NCBI GenBank assembly: GCA_015065285.1
Contig: SVQP01000018.1
Coordinates: forward strand, 1-39,170
Reading direction: 5' to 3'
From: Oscillospiraceae bacterium
GTDB taxonomy: Bacteria; Bacillota; Clostridia; Oscillospirales; CAG-272
Length of the DNA stretch: 39,170 nt
A model generated the notes under the pieces. That model did no database searches, had not been told where the DNA came from, and worked only from the letters and a program-made list of their open reading frames with translations. How positions within the stretch are numbered: the stretch's first letter is position 1; every line of letters starts with the position of its first letter. Position numbers and translations under genes: made by a program. Shown in pieces: positions 1-7,358 of this stretch.

Positions 1-1
1 G

Positions 2-532
2 TTGCAAAAGACCTACAGCGAAAACCACCTCACCAAGCGCAAGATGATAAACTGCGGAGAGCAACCGCAGTACCACGCCGAGGGAGCGCACGAAGCTATC
101 ATTGACCTTGCCACTTGGGAAGCAGTACAAGAGGAGATGAACCGCCGTGCCGAATACTACGCGCCGACAAAGAAGGCTACCTCCTATCCCTTTACGGGAC
201 TCATCGAATGCGGTACCTGCGGAAAGCATTACAGGCGCAAGACAACGGTATCGGGTGTCATTTGGGTCTGCACAACTTACAACACCTACGGCAAAAAAGG
301 TTGTGCCTCAAAGGCGATACCCGAAAGTATTCTTTGTGACCTGACCGCAGATATCCCTCTCGGTGATTTAACGGCTATCAGAGCCGAGAACGGCAACACC
401 TTGGTATTCTGCTTCAAGGACGGCACACAAGCCGTTAAACGATGGAAAGACCGCTCCCGTGCCGAGAGCTGGACGGAAGAAATGAGAGAAGCCGCCCGAC
501 AGAAGACTCTCGCACGGACGACAAATAAGTAA
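2..532 (+). CDS. Large serine recombinase, C-terminal part (5' end outside window)
   Basis: This is the 3' part of a site-specific serine recombinase gene; the reading frame is open at the left edge, so the catalytic resolvase domain is not visible. What remains is the end of the Recombinase domain (LTKRKMINCGEQPQYHAEG, then HEAIIDLATWEAVQEEM) and a zinc-ribbon with a CGTCGKHY motif and a later cysteine pair (WVCTTYNTYGKKGC). It is clearly paralogous to the next gene, which has the matching stretch LTKKMKVNEGEVPQYYVE. Its tail after the zinc ribbon is shorter and lacks most of the predicted coiled coil of its neighbour. The stop codon is 11 bases before the next start codon, so the two are probably co-transcribed and may work as a pair. 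The family cuts and rejoins DNA at attachment sites. Confidence 0.88.
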   Translation: MQKTYSENHLTKRKMINCGEQPQYHAEGAHEAIIDLATWEAVQEEMNRRAEYYAPTKKATSYPFTGLIECGTCGKHYRRKTTVSGVIWVCTTYNTYGKKGCASKAIPESILCDLTADIPLGDLTAIRAENGNTLVFCFKDGTQAVKRWKDRSRAESWTEEMREAARQKTLARTTNK

Positions 533-543
533 AGGAGGACACC

Positions 544-2130
544 ATGGCAGCCAAGAACGTAACCGTTATCCCCGCAACCATAAGCCAACGCACACGAAAA
601 TCCACCGAAGCACGGACTCGCCGAAGGGTGGCGGGCTATGCTCGTGTGTCCACCGACAGCGATGAGCAATTCACCTCCTATGAGGCACAGGTCGATTATT
701 ACACACAGTTTATCAAGAACAACCCCGAATGGGAGTTCGTAAAGGTTTATACAGACGAGGGCATTTCAGGCACAAACACCAAGAAGCGAGAGGGCTTCAA
801 TCAAATGGTCGCAGATGCCGTTTCGGGCAAGATAGACCTTATTATTACCAAGTCGGTCAGCCGTTTTGCAAGAAACACCGTTGACAGCCTTACCACTATA
901 CGGAAGCTCAAGGAAAAGGGCGTGGAGGTTTTCTTTGAAAAGGAAAACATATGGACGTTCGATTCCAAGGGCGAATTGCTCTTGACGATTATGTCCTCAT
1001 TAGCGCAAGAGGAAAGCCGTTCCATCTCCGAGAACATCACTTGGGGCAAGCGCAAGCAGTTTGCGGACGGCAAGGTCAGCTTGCCTTACAAGCAATTCCT
1101 CGGCTACCGCAAGGGGGCAAACGGTCTGCCCGAGATCGTTCCTGAGGAAGCGGAAATCGTAAGGCTCATATACCGAATGTTTATGGAGGGCAAGTCGCAA
1201 AGCTATATTGCGAGGTACTTGATGGATAATAACTTTCCATCCCCGAGCGGTAAGAAGACCTGGCAGGTCAGCACCGTGGAAAGCATTCTTACAAACGAAA
1301 AGTACAAGGGCGATGCCAGACTTCAGAAGACCTTCACCACCGACTACCTCACCAAGAAGATGAAGGTCAATGAAGGCGAGGTTCCACAGTACTACGTGGA
1401 AAACAGCCACCCCGCCATCATTGATGCAAAAGCGTGGGATATGGTGCAGGGAGAGCTTCGCAGACGGAAGGAATCCTCACGGCGCACTACCTCACAGAGT
1501 CCCTTTTCCGGTAGAGTATTCTGCGGTGATTGCGGAGAGCAGTTCGGTCCCAAGGTGTGGCACTCCAACAGCCAATACCGCCGTGTGATATGGCAATGCA
1601 ACCATAAGTTCAAGGGCGAGGAGAAATGCACTACGCCACACCTGACCGAGGATGCGCTCAAGGAATATACGAGGCAGGCATTGAGCTTTCTCATTGAAAA
1701 CCGCGAAGCCTTGATTGAGGACGGCAGACTTGTAAAACAAGCCCTCTCCGATCACACCGAAATTGATGCCGAGCTTCAATCGGTGATCGCCGAGATGGAG
1801 GTAGTGGCAGGATTGATCGAGAAAAGCATCGCCACCAATGCGATAACGGCTCTTGACCAGGACGAATACACCAAAAACTATGAGAGTCTTACCGAACGCT
1901 ACACAGCCTTGCAGAAGCGTTATACGACTCTCACACGCCAAAGAGAGGACAAGCAATTCAAGGCGGATGAGCTCGGCGGGTTCCTCTTCGAGCTTGGTGA
2001 GCTTGACCTTCTTGACACCGAATGGAAGGATAGCCGTTTCCGCGCCATTGTAGAGCGCATCACCGTTCACAATGACGGACGGCTTGTGTTCACCTTTACC
2101 AACGGCAGCGAGGAGACGGTGATGATGTAA
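544..2130 (+). CDS. Large serine recombinase (site-specific integrase/resolvase family)
   Basis: Full-length 528-residue recombinase. The N-terminal resolvase domain (about residues 28-175) carries YARVSTD with the presumed nucleophile Ser36, and SVSRFARNTVD, the conserved arginine-containing catalytic segment. A Recombinase domain (about 185-290) follows, then a zinc ribbon (FCGDCGEQF with a later QCNHK and EEKC) and a long charged coiled-coil region (about 375-480). An AAAGGAGG ribosome site lies just upstream of the ATG. Members of this family integrate and excise prophages and conjugative elements using a serine nucleophile. The tandem arrangement with another recombinase gene and the nearby tRNA suggest the border of an integrated element; which element is not visible. 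A basic N-terminal extension of about 28 residues precedes the catalytic domain. Confidence 0.93.
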   Translation: MAAKNVTVIPATISQRTRKSTEARTRRRVAGYARVSTDSDEQFTSYEAQVDYYTQFIKNNPEWEFVKVYTDEGISGTNTKKREGFNQMVADAVSGKIDLIITKSVSRFARNTVDSLTTIRKLKEKGVEVFFEKENIWTFDSKGELLLTIMSSLAQEESRSISENITWGKRKQFADGKVSLPYKQFLGYRKGANGLPEIVPEEAEIVRLIYRMFMEGKSQSYIARYLMDNNFPSPSGKKTWQVSTVESILTNEKYKGDARLQKTFTTDYLTKKMKVNEGEVPQYYVENSHPAIIDAKAWDMVQGELRRRKESSRRTTSQSPFSGRVFCGDCGEQFGPKVWHSNSQYRRVIWQCNHKFKGEEKCTTPHLTEDALKEYTRQALSFLIENREALIEDGRLVKQALSDHTEIDAELQSVIAEMEVVAGLIEKSIATNAITALDQDEYTKNYESLTERYTALQKRYTTLTRQREDKQFKADELGGFLFELGELDLLDTEWKDSRFRAIVERITVHNDGRLVFTFTNGSEETVMM

Positions 2131-2147
2131 TGAACGCTTGCAAATTA

Positions 2148-2177
2148 AGAGTCGGCTATGATGGTAGGCTCTTTTTT
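2148..2177 (+). terminator. Intrinsic terminator after the recombinase pair
   Basis: AGAGTC pairs with GGCTCT (one G-U pair) across a 13-base loop, and a run of T residues follows directly. It separates the recombinases from the NERD gene. Confidence 0.65.
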
Positions 2178-2188
2178 CTTTCAGAAGA

Positions 2189-2218
2189 TTGAAAAAATCA
2201 TAAAAAAAGTGATATAAT
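2189..2218 (+). promoter_or_regulatory. Sigma-A-type promoter of the NERD gene
   Basis: TTGAAA at 2189-2194 and TATAAT at 2213-2218, spacer 18 bases, 30 bases before the GTG start. The gene therefore appears to be transcribed independently of the recombinases. Confidence 0.7.
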
Positions 2219-2248
2219 AAACGTATTAAATACCGAAGGAGGTATCCC

Positions 2249-3112
2249 GTGGGAATTCGAGCGTTTTTTCATAAAATCAAAATGGGCTTTGTACGAGCCG
2301 GGGAGTCCTCCATTCCGTATGTCAATGAGGCGAAGCGTTACGGTAATTACGGTGAGGATGAATTTACATATAGACTCCGCAGAGAGCTTCCTTCGTGTAA
2401 AATTAAAAGAAATGTAGTCATTTCAACACCGGATGGTAATGCAGAAATTGACTGCCTGGTTCTCCATAATAATAAGCTTTTTGCTATAGAGGTCAAGCGT
2501 TGGAAGGGATGTCTGACCGAACGAGATGATGGCTTTTTGCAAGAAAAAACGGACAGGTGGACGGGAGAGATGCATACAAAGCTCCTGAAATCACCATTCA
2601 AACAACTTGGAAGAGCCATATACCTTTTGCGAAAGCAAATCCCCATTAAGGCTTGGGTGAATGCCGTTGTGTTTTTTGAGGATGACGAGCTTGAATCGGT
2701 TTCCGCTTTTTCGGATAACGTATGGTTTGACCGTTACCAAGACCTCATAGAGTATATCAATAATGACGGCAAAGTATCTTTCGGCGCAAGCGCAAATGAC
2801 TTCTTTGAAAAATGTGTTCCCGCCGACTACCTATACGCCAATGCCTGGGGAAAGTCCTTACATTGTATTATCAACCGCGCCACATTGCGATTCGAAACTC
2901 CCCACGGCAATATTATTGCGGACAATATCACTTCCATTCGAATCTCCCACCATTGGTCTTATGACGAATTGCATATTATTATGGCGGACGGTTCAGTAAG
3001 AACTATAACTCTTGAAAACGCAAAAATCCAAGTTAGCGACAACGGTCGCATCAGCACCTACGCTTTATGCAAATTGGATTATATTGAGTTGGGCAGAACG
3101 CTAAATCAGTAA
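2249..3112 (+). CDS. NERD-domain protein (nuclease-related)
   Basis: 287-residue protein beginning with GTG, chosen because GGAGG lies at the right distance upstream. The N-terminal half matches the NERD fold: a Gly-Asn-Tyr-Gly-Glu-Asp-Glu segment near residue 35, then DGNAEIDCLVL and FAIEVKRWKG. These are the E-x-D and E-x-K residues typical of restriction-endonuclease-like cores. The C-terminal 80 residues contain a beta-rich region (IIADNITSIRISHHW, LHIIMADGSVRTITLENA) that I do not recognise. NERD proteins are thought to act on nucleic acids and often sit on mobile elements or in defence neighbourhoods. The exact substrate is unknown. It stands between the recombinases and tRNA-Leu and so may be element cargo. 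Confidence 0.8.
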   Translation: MGIRAFFHKIKMGFVRAGESSIPYVNEAKRYGNYGEDEFTYRLRRELPSCKIKRNVVISTPDGNAEIDCLVLHNNKLFAIEVKRWKGCLTERDDGFLQEKTDRWTGEMHTKLLKSPFKQLGRAIYLLRKQIPIKAWVNAVVFFEDDELESVSAFSDNVWFDRYQDLIEYINNDGKVSFGASANDFFEKCVPADYLYANAWGKSLHCIINRATLRFETPHGNIIADNITSIRISHHWSYDELHIIMADGSVRTITLENAKIQVSDNGRISTYALCKLDYIELGRTLNQ

Positions 3113-3139
3113 TTTAACGAATACCAATCTTTTAACGAT

Positions 3140-3178
3140 AGAAAGGCACTACACCTTGACGGGTAGTAGTGCTTTTCT
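3140..3178 (+). terminator. Terminator after the NERD gene
   Basis: A 13-bp stem (3140-3152 with 3166-3178, one G-U pair) with a 13-base loop, starting 28 bases after the NERD stop codon. The A-rich left and T-rich right arms make it usable in both directions. Confidence 0.65.
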
Positions 3179-3242
3179 GCATTTTAGGGCATCTGGGGCA
3201 CAGGATATAGGCACCACATATGCCGAAATGCACCACAAAAGT

Positions 3243-3268
3243 AAAAAAGCCCTTGTAAATCAAGGACT
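3243..3268 (-). terminator. Terminator-like hairpin downstream of tRNA-Leu
   Basis: On the minus strand AGTCCTTG pairs with CAAGGGCT around ATTTA and runs into six T residues. It is the second of two stacked hairpins downstream of the tRNA. Confidence 0.5.
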
Positions 3269-3289
3269 TTCGGCTGATTTTTAACGATA

Positions 3290-3336
3290 AAAAGAAAACA
3301 GTAGGTCGATACGATTGTATCAATCTACTGTTTCTT
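3290..3336 (-). terminator. Terminator of tRNA-Leu
   Basis: Imperfect palindrome: CAGTAG (3299-3304) pairs with CTACTG (3325-3330), with an inner GATAC/GTATC stem and A-rich/T-rich flanks that lengthen it. On the minus strand it begins 4 bases after the tRNA CCA end and is followed by a T-rich tract, as expected for a tRNA terminator. Confidence 0.65.
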
Positions 3337-3339
3337 ATT

Positions 3340-3426
3340 TGGTGCCGGTGGTGGGACTTGAACCCACACGATGTTGCCATCGCCAGATTTTGAGTCTGGT
3401 ACGTCTGCCGATTCCGTCACACCGGC
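3340..3426 (-). tRNA. tRNA-Leu (anticodon CAA)
   Basis: Read on the minus strand, the 7-bp acceptor GCCGGTG pairs with CACCGGC, followed by discriminator A and an encoded CCA (3340-3342). The anticodon arm is CCAGA-CTCAAAA-TCTGG, giving anticodon CAA. The T-arm contains the usual GTTCAAGTCCC-type sequence. The 87-nt length with a long variable arm fits a class II leucine tRNA. tRNA 3' ends are frequent integration sites, which is relevant to the recombinases on the left. Confidence 0.95.
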
Positions 3427-3605
3427 GTTATCGACTTGTATATTATAGCAAACTCAATTCTTAATGTCAAGGTATTTTTAAAAAATAATTTGATTTTTAA
3501 AAGCATTCATCTCAACATATCCACTCTTGTCGAGAGCTCCCCTATTATTTATCATCCTAAACGCAGCACCCCTTTCGTGTCATCCTGCCTGCGGCAAGAA
3601 ATCCG

Positions 3606-3632
3606 GTAGGGGGCGGCGCCCTCGACGCCCCG
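3606..3632 (+). repeat. Short GTAGGG-type palindromic unit, long-loop form
   Basis: GTAG followed by GGGGCG, a 10-base loop (GCGCCCTCGA), CGCCCC and G. The same unit recurs exactly at 3885-3911 and with changes at 38157-38182. It lies in the gene-free stretch 3427-3741, which also contains a GTGTCATCCTG motif at 3577-3587. Confidence 0.7.
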
Positions 3633-3685
3633 TCTTGCAAACGGTTTATGATTTTTTTACCCGAACGCTGATCCGCTCTGATCGA

Positions 3686-3713
3686 GTGCGGGAGGCGAAA
3701 CGCCTCCCTACAC
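3686..3713 (-). repeat. Short GTAGGG-type palindromic unit
   Basis: GGGAGGCG (3690-3697), loop AAA, CGCCTCCC (3701-3708). Read on the minus strand, the stem is flanked by GTAG on one side and GCAC on the other, the flanks shared with the units at 4122, 4198 and 38075. Confidence 0.7.
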
Positions 3714-3741
3714 AAAGATACTTAGGCAGAGCCTCCCCTTT

Positions 3742-4091
3742 TGTGTCATCCTGAGCGAGAAAACATCCCTGTGCGGATGTTTTCGAGTCGAACTTTCAAA
3801 AATCTGCAACGAATTGCTGATTTTTGAAAGTCAAAGCGCAAGGATTGCGCTTTGAGGAGCTGGAAAACGGTTTATGATATGCCCGTAGGGGGCGGCGCCC
3901 TCGACGCCCCGCTGCGTGATCGGTTGGGGCAAGTAAAGAATATTACTCCGGCTAAGCAGACGTTGAGCAAACCCATCGCAGATCCCGCGCTGCGCGCGCT
4001 TTTGCTCGCTCAATTTCGCGGCTCTGCCGCGAAATATTCGACCCGCAAAAGTTCGACTCGGTCGCTCTGCGACCTCGCTCAGGATGACACA
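3742..4091 (+). repeat. 350-bp MITE-like element with 18-bp terminal inverted repeats (copy A)
   Basis: The ends are exact inverted repeats: TGTGTCATCCTGAGCGAG at 3742-3759 and its complement at 4074-4091. Inside is a string of hairpins: 3760-3783 (9-bp stem), 3793-3830 (12-bp stem with an inner GCAA/TTGC), 3831-3855 (11-bp stem), 4013-4035 (10-bp stem) and 4061-4073 (5-bp stem). No credible protein is encoded. A near full-length inverted copy is at 38215-38545 and a half copy at 38864-38999. The element contains a GTAGGG-type unit (3885-3911) that is absent from the second copy. Whether it moves with the help of a transposase elsewhere is inference. Confidence 0.8.
3885..3911 (+). repeat. 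GTAGGG-type unit nested inside copy A
   Basis: Identical to the unit at 3606-3632. Copies A and B of the large element align on both sides of this place (GGTTTATGATA before, GGGGCAAGTAAA after) but differ here, which suggests an insertion or replacement. Confidence 0.65.
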
Positions 4092-4121
4092 TAGTGGGAT
4101 GCTCCGCAAGAGTAACATTGT

Positions 4122-4149
4122 GTAGGGGAGCATATTATGCTCCCGCACG
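4122..4149 (+). repeat. Short GTAGGG-type palindromic unit
   Basis: GTAG, stem GGGAGCAT (4126-4133), loop ATT, ATGCTCCC (4137-4144), then GCACG. Same flanks as the other units but a different stem core. Confidence 0.7.
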
Positions 4150-4197
4150 CGATGAGAGCGGATCAGCGTTAGGGGGACGCGATCAAAAACCGTTTCC

Positions 4198-4224
4198 GTG
4201 CGGGAGGATGATATCCTCCCCTAC
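4198..4224 (-). repeat. Short GTAGGG-type palindromic unit
   Basis: GGGAGGAT (4202-4209), loop GAT, ATCCTCCC (4213-4220); on the minus strand the flanks are GTAG and GCAC. No terminator T-run follows. No gene or clear sigma-A promoter is visible between here and the start at 4331. Confidence 0.7.
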
Positions 4225-4330
4225 CGGGGTTGTTGCCGCAGGCATTCATCATTAATCTCCCTTTTGGTTGTCTCTTTCCTCCCCTTCTGCATATCATGAT
4301 ACAGAAAAACAATCAAAGGAGGTATCCTAC

Positions 4331-4771
4331 ATGGAACAAGACTCCAGAATGCAGATTCCTGCAGGCACGGGGTATCTGATCGTACAGGTCAGCACTGCGG
4401 GCGGTGCCATTCCCGTGCCCGGGGCGATTGTAACCGTGCGCGACTACGACCCCGAAACCGAGCCCGAGCGCGGCAGCGTGATCACGTCCATGCGCACAGA
4501 TCGCAGCGGCAGAACGCAGCCGCTCTCTCTGCCTGCCCCTGCACGCGCTCTCTCGCAAGCTCCCGGGTCAGCAATGCTGCCCTATGCGCTTTACAGCATT
4601 GACGTCAAGGCTGACCGCTACTACGAAAACTATTTTGCCGGTGTACCCATTTTCGATGGCATCGTTGCCGTGCAGCCTGCCGTGCTGCAGGCACTGCCCG
4701 ACAGCAAATTTTCAGACAACGCAGGCAGCGACACGCAAATTTTCTTTGAGTCGCAAAACCCTGATCTGTAA
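4331..4771 (+). CDS. Small beta-rich protein of the peptidoglycan-binding operon
   Basis: 146 residues from the ATG at 4331, chosen because AAAGGAGG lies eight bases upstream; the frame is open further upstream but has no such site. There is no signal peptide. The core (GYLIVQVSTAGGAIPVPGAIVTVRDYDPE, then SMRTDRSGRTQPLSLPAP and YALYSIDVKADRYYENYFAGVPIFDGI) looks like a prealbumin-like or carboxypeptidase-regulatory-like beta sandwich. Such folds usually act as extracellular spacer or binding modules. It starts a three-gene operon with two proteins carrying peptidoglycan-binding domains, so a role at the cell wall or spore cortex is likely. I do not know its specific function. Confidence 0.85.
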   Translation: MEQDSRMQIPAGTGYLIVQVSTAGGAIPVPGAIVTVRDYDPETEPERGSVITSMRTDRSGRTQPLSLPAPARALSQAPGSAMLPYALYSIDVKADRYYENYFAGVPIFDGIVAVQPAVLQALPDSKFSDNAGSDTQIFFESQNPDL

Positions 4772-4782
4772 AGGAGCTTTTT

Positions 4783-6183
4783 ATGCCAAATACTCCCGTC
4801 ATTCCCGAAAGCATTACGGTACATCTTGGAGCACCGAGCGCGCCTGCGCAGAACGTCACCATTCCCTTTATCGACTACGTCATGAACGTAGCCTCCTCCG
4901 AAATCTACCCAACTTGGCCCGAAAACGCCATTCGCGCCAATATGTACGCGCAGATCTCCTTTGCGCTCAACCGCATCTACACCCAATATTACCGCTCTCG
5001 CGGCTATGATTTTGATATCACCAACTCTACCACCATTGACCAATCCTTTGTCAACGGCCGCGATATTTTTGACAACATCCGCGAGATCGCGGGTCAGATC
5101 TTTAACAGCTACATTCGCAGAAGAGGCAGTGTTGAGCCCTTGTTTGCCGCGTATTGCGACGGGATTGAGGTCAGCTGCGACGGGCTTTCGCAATGGGGCA
5201 CGGTCACGCTTGCCAATCAAGGGCTGACTCCTTACGAAATCCTGACAAACTATTTCGGAGACGACATTGATATTGTCACCGACGTGCCTGTTCAGGGCAT
5301 CAACGTGCGCGTGCCCGAATTCCCCTTGCGGATCGGCAGCGTGGGAGACGACGTGCGCACCGTGCAGATTCGTCTGAACCGCATCTCGCAAAACTACCCT
5401 GCCATTCCCAAGATCGTGCAGACGGACGGTATCTTCGTGGAGGATACAGAGGCTGCCGTGCGTGCCTTTCAGCAGATCTTCAATCTTACGCCCGACGGCA
5501 TTGTGGGCAAGGCAACCTGGTTTGCCATTCAAGCCATTTACGCGGGCGTCAAGCGGCTCAACGAGCTGGATTCCGAGGGCATCCGACAAGAGGAGATCAC
5601 CCAGCAATATCCGCAGCTTTTGCAGCAAGGCAGCACGGGAATCGGTGTGCGCAGTCTGCAATACTATCTTGATTTTCTCTCCAATTACTACAACACCATT
5701 CCGCCCGTGGCAATCGACGGCACGTTTGGCGATGCCACGCGCGCTGCCGTGATCGACTTGCAAACCACCTTTGGGCTGGTGCCGGATGGCATTGTGGGCC
5801 CTGCTACGTGGGAGGCAATGTACCGCGCGTATCTTGGCATTGTGGGCACAGTGCCCGAGGATTATTCTCTCAGTGGTGCAATCCCCTTTCCGGGTGTCGT
5901 GCTGCGGCGCGGGTCGGATTCGGTATCGGTGCGCATTCTGCAGGAGTATCTTTCCCGCATTGCGCAAACCTATTCTGCCATTCCCGCAGTCTCTCCCACC
6001 GGCTATTTCGGCAATCAGACCGAGCAAAGCGTGCGCGCCTTTCAGCAGCAATTCGGTCTTGCGGTCACCGGCGTGGTGGATGCCTTGGTCTGGACCGAGA
6101 TTGCAGATCTTTACAGTGACCTGATCGCATCCGACAGCCTCTTGGACGGTCAGTACCCCGGCTCTCCCGTGGGAGAGGCGTGA
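4783..6183 (+). CDS. SpoIID-like protein with three peptidoglycan-binding domains
   Basis: 466 residues, AAAGGAG ribosome site, 11 bases after the previous stop. The N-terminal 160 residues resemble the SpoIID/LytB domain: VASSEIYPTWPENAIRANMYAQ corresponds to the family motif around the essential glutamate (here Glu40). Three PG_binding_1 repeats follow at about residues 182-255, 280-350 and 370-445, each with the form RIGSVGDDVRTVQIRLN...DGIFVEDTEAAVRAFQ...DGIVGKATW. SpoIID enzymes are lytic transglycosylases that cut cortex or septal peptidoglycan during engulfment. No signal peptide is evident, so export or a forespore/mother-cell location is unclear. The link to sporulation is inference from the family. 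Confidence 0.85.
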   Translation: MPNTPVIPESITVHLGAPSAPAQNVTIPFIDYVMNVASSEIYPTWPENAIRANMYAQISFALNRIYTQYYRSRGYDFDITNSTTIDQSFVNGRDIFDNIREIAGQIFNSYIRRRGSVEPLFAAYCDGIEVSCDGLSQWGTVTLANQGLTPYEILTNYFGDDIDIVTDVPVQGINVRVPEFPLRIGSVGDDVRTVQIRLNRISQNYPAIPKIVQTDGIFVEDTEAAVRAFQQIFNLTPDGIVGKATWFAIQAIYAGVKRLNELDSEGIRQEEITQQYPQLLQQGSTGIGVRSLQYYLDFLSNYYNTIPPVAIDGTFGDATRAAVIDLQTTFGLVPDGIVGPATWEAMYRAYLGIVGTVPEDYSLSGAIPFPGVVLRRGSDSVSVRILQEYLSRIAQTYSAIPAVSPTGYFGNQTEQSVRAFQQQFGLAVTGVVDALVWTEIADLYSDLIASDSLLDGQYPGSPVGEA

Positions 6184-6195
6184 AAGGAGGACTCT

Positions 6196-6726
6196 ATGCC
6201 CAAGTCAACAAGCTATTCCCCTGCCGTTGCCAATCTGCAGCGGTATTTGCGCCAGCTGGCATATCACACACCCGAAATTTTGCAGGTGCCTGTGGACGGC
6301 ATTTTTGAGAGTGCTACGCGCGATGCGCTGCTTGCCTATCAGCGCCTGGTCGGTCTGCCCGAGACCGGAGTTGCTGACCGAGAAACCTGGGAAAGGCTTT
6401 ATGCCGATTATCAAAGCTCGGTGGAATATTACGCTCCACCCACGCCTGTGGCACTGTTTTTGCGCTCTCCCGTGGGCTATTATATTGACCAAGGGGCTGT
6501 TGGCATTGACGTTGCCGCCCTGCAATATATGCTTGGGGAGCTATCATTGCTCTATCCGATCTCACCGCCAAAGATTACGGGAACTTATGACAAAGAAAGT
6601 GCAGATGCAGTCAGCGCATTTCAGGCGCTTGTTATGCTGCCCGTCACAGGGCTTGTGGATATTCTGACCTGGAATGCCATCACAGATCGCTTCAACGCGC
6701 TCTCCATGGGGGCTGAAGCCGAATAA
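6196..6726 (+). CDS. Peptidoglycan-binding protein with two PG_binding_1 domains
   Basis: 176 residues, AAAGGAGG ribosome site, 12 bases after the previous gene. Two PG_binding_1 domains span nearly the whole protein: about residues 5-75 (VANLQRYLRQLAY...VDGIFESATRDALLAYQRLVG...GVADRETW) and 95-165 (IDVAALQYMLGEL...ITGTYDKESADAVSAFQALVMLPVTGLVDILTW). No catalytic domain and no signal peptide are visible. It probably binds peptidoglycan together with, or as a partner of, the SpoIID-like protein encoded just upstream. Confidence 0.87.
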   Translation: MPKSTSYSPAVANLQRYLRQLAYHTPEILQVPVDGIFESATRDALLAYQRLVGLPETGVADRETWERLYADYQSSVEYYAPPTPVALFLRSPVGYYIDQGAVGIDVAALQYMLGELSLLYPISPPKITGTYDKESADAVSAFQALVMLPVTGLVDILTWNAITDRFNALSMGAEAE

Positions 6727-6737
6727 TTTGATTGCCC

Positions 6738-6769
6738 GCCCTGATGCGACAAGTTTTTCGCATCGGGGC
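6738..6769 (+). terminator. Strong hairpin after the peptidoglycan-binding operon
   Basis: Twelve-base-pair stem (6738-6749 with 6758-6769, one G-U pair) and an 8-base loop. The following T content is modest. A TATAAT lies at 6773-6778, a possible -10 box for mcsA, but no good -35 box stands at the right distance. Confidence 0.55.
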
Positions 6770-6819
6770 ATTTATAATGAAAAAGACTGTAAAATACATA
6801 AAAGAAAGGAATTTTTCTT

Positions 6820-7341
6820 ATGCTGTGTGAAAAATGCAAAAAGAAAAAAGCCACGGTATTCTATAACGAAAACCTTGGCGGAAAAACGCGCTCCTGTTCG
6901 CTTTGCGCAGACTGCGCGGAAATCATGCGACGCACGGGCGAGCTGGAGGACGTCAGCTATCCCGGCACTGCCTTTGGCTTTGGCTGCTCCGAGAGTGCCA
7001 TGTTCGGCAATCTTTGCGGCATTACGGTGCCGCACAACATTGCAGCCGTGCGCACCTGCCCCGTCTGCTCCTCAACCTTGGCAGGCATTGCCGAAAGCGG
7101 CAGCGTGGGCTGCGCCGCCTGCTACAAGACCTTTCGGGAGGAGATCTCGGGGGCTGTGCACGCGCTGCCCGCGGGAACTGCCTATCCCGGCAGAACACCA
7201 AGAAAATTCAGACTGCGGCGCGAGCGAGAGGCGCGCGCTTCCCTCTTGCGCGATCAGATGAAGCAGGCGGTGCTTGCCGAGGACTTTGAAACGGCAGCGT
7301 TGCTGCGCGACCAGATCCACACGCTGCAGGCGCAGGATTAA
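6820..7341 (+). CDS. mcsA: McsA, zinc-binding activator of McsB
   Basis: 173 residues. Four cysteine pairs form two zinc sites: CEKC near the N-terminus, CSLCADC, CPVC and CAAC. The C-terminus holds a UVR motif (RDQMKQAVLAEDFETAALLRDQI). McsA normally binds and stimulates the protein arginine kinase McsB and helps deliver substrates to ClpC. The start has an AAAGGA site upstream. It is first in an mcsA-mcsB-clpC cluster, but the usual upstream regulator gene ctsR is missing: the gene before it belongs to the peptidoglycan-binding operon. I saw no CtsR-type GGTCAAA direct repeats. Confidence 0.92.
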   Translation: MLCEKCKKKKATVFYNENLGGKTRSCSLCADCAEIMRRTGELEDVSYPGTAFGFGCSESAMFGNLCGITVPHNIAAVRTCPVCSSTLAGIAESGSVGCAACYKTFREEISGAVHALPAGTAYPGRTPRKFRLRREREARASLLRDQMKQAVLAEDFETAALLRDQIHTLQAQD

Positions 7342-7358
7342 AAGAAAGGAGATCACAC

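Noticed and set aside
3132-3380. 82-codon frame across the tRNA-Leu region
   Set aside because: It runs through a tRNA gene and terminators; no coding signals.
3560-4230. CRISPR array
   Set aside because: Repeats differ in length and spacing, and the intervals are not regular spacers; the pattern is of palindromic dispersed repeats.
4630-6051. 473-codon frame opposite the SpoIID-like gene
   Set aside because: Conflicts with a clear three-gene operon with strong ribosome sites.
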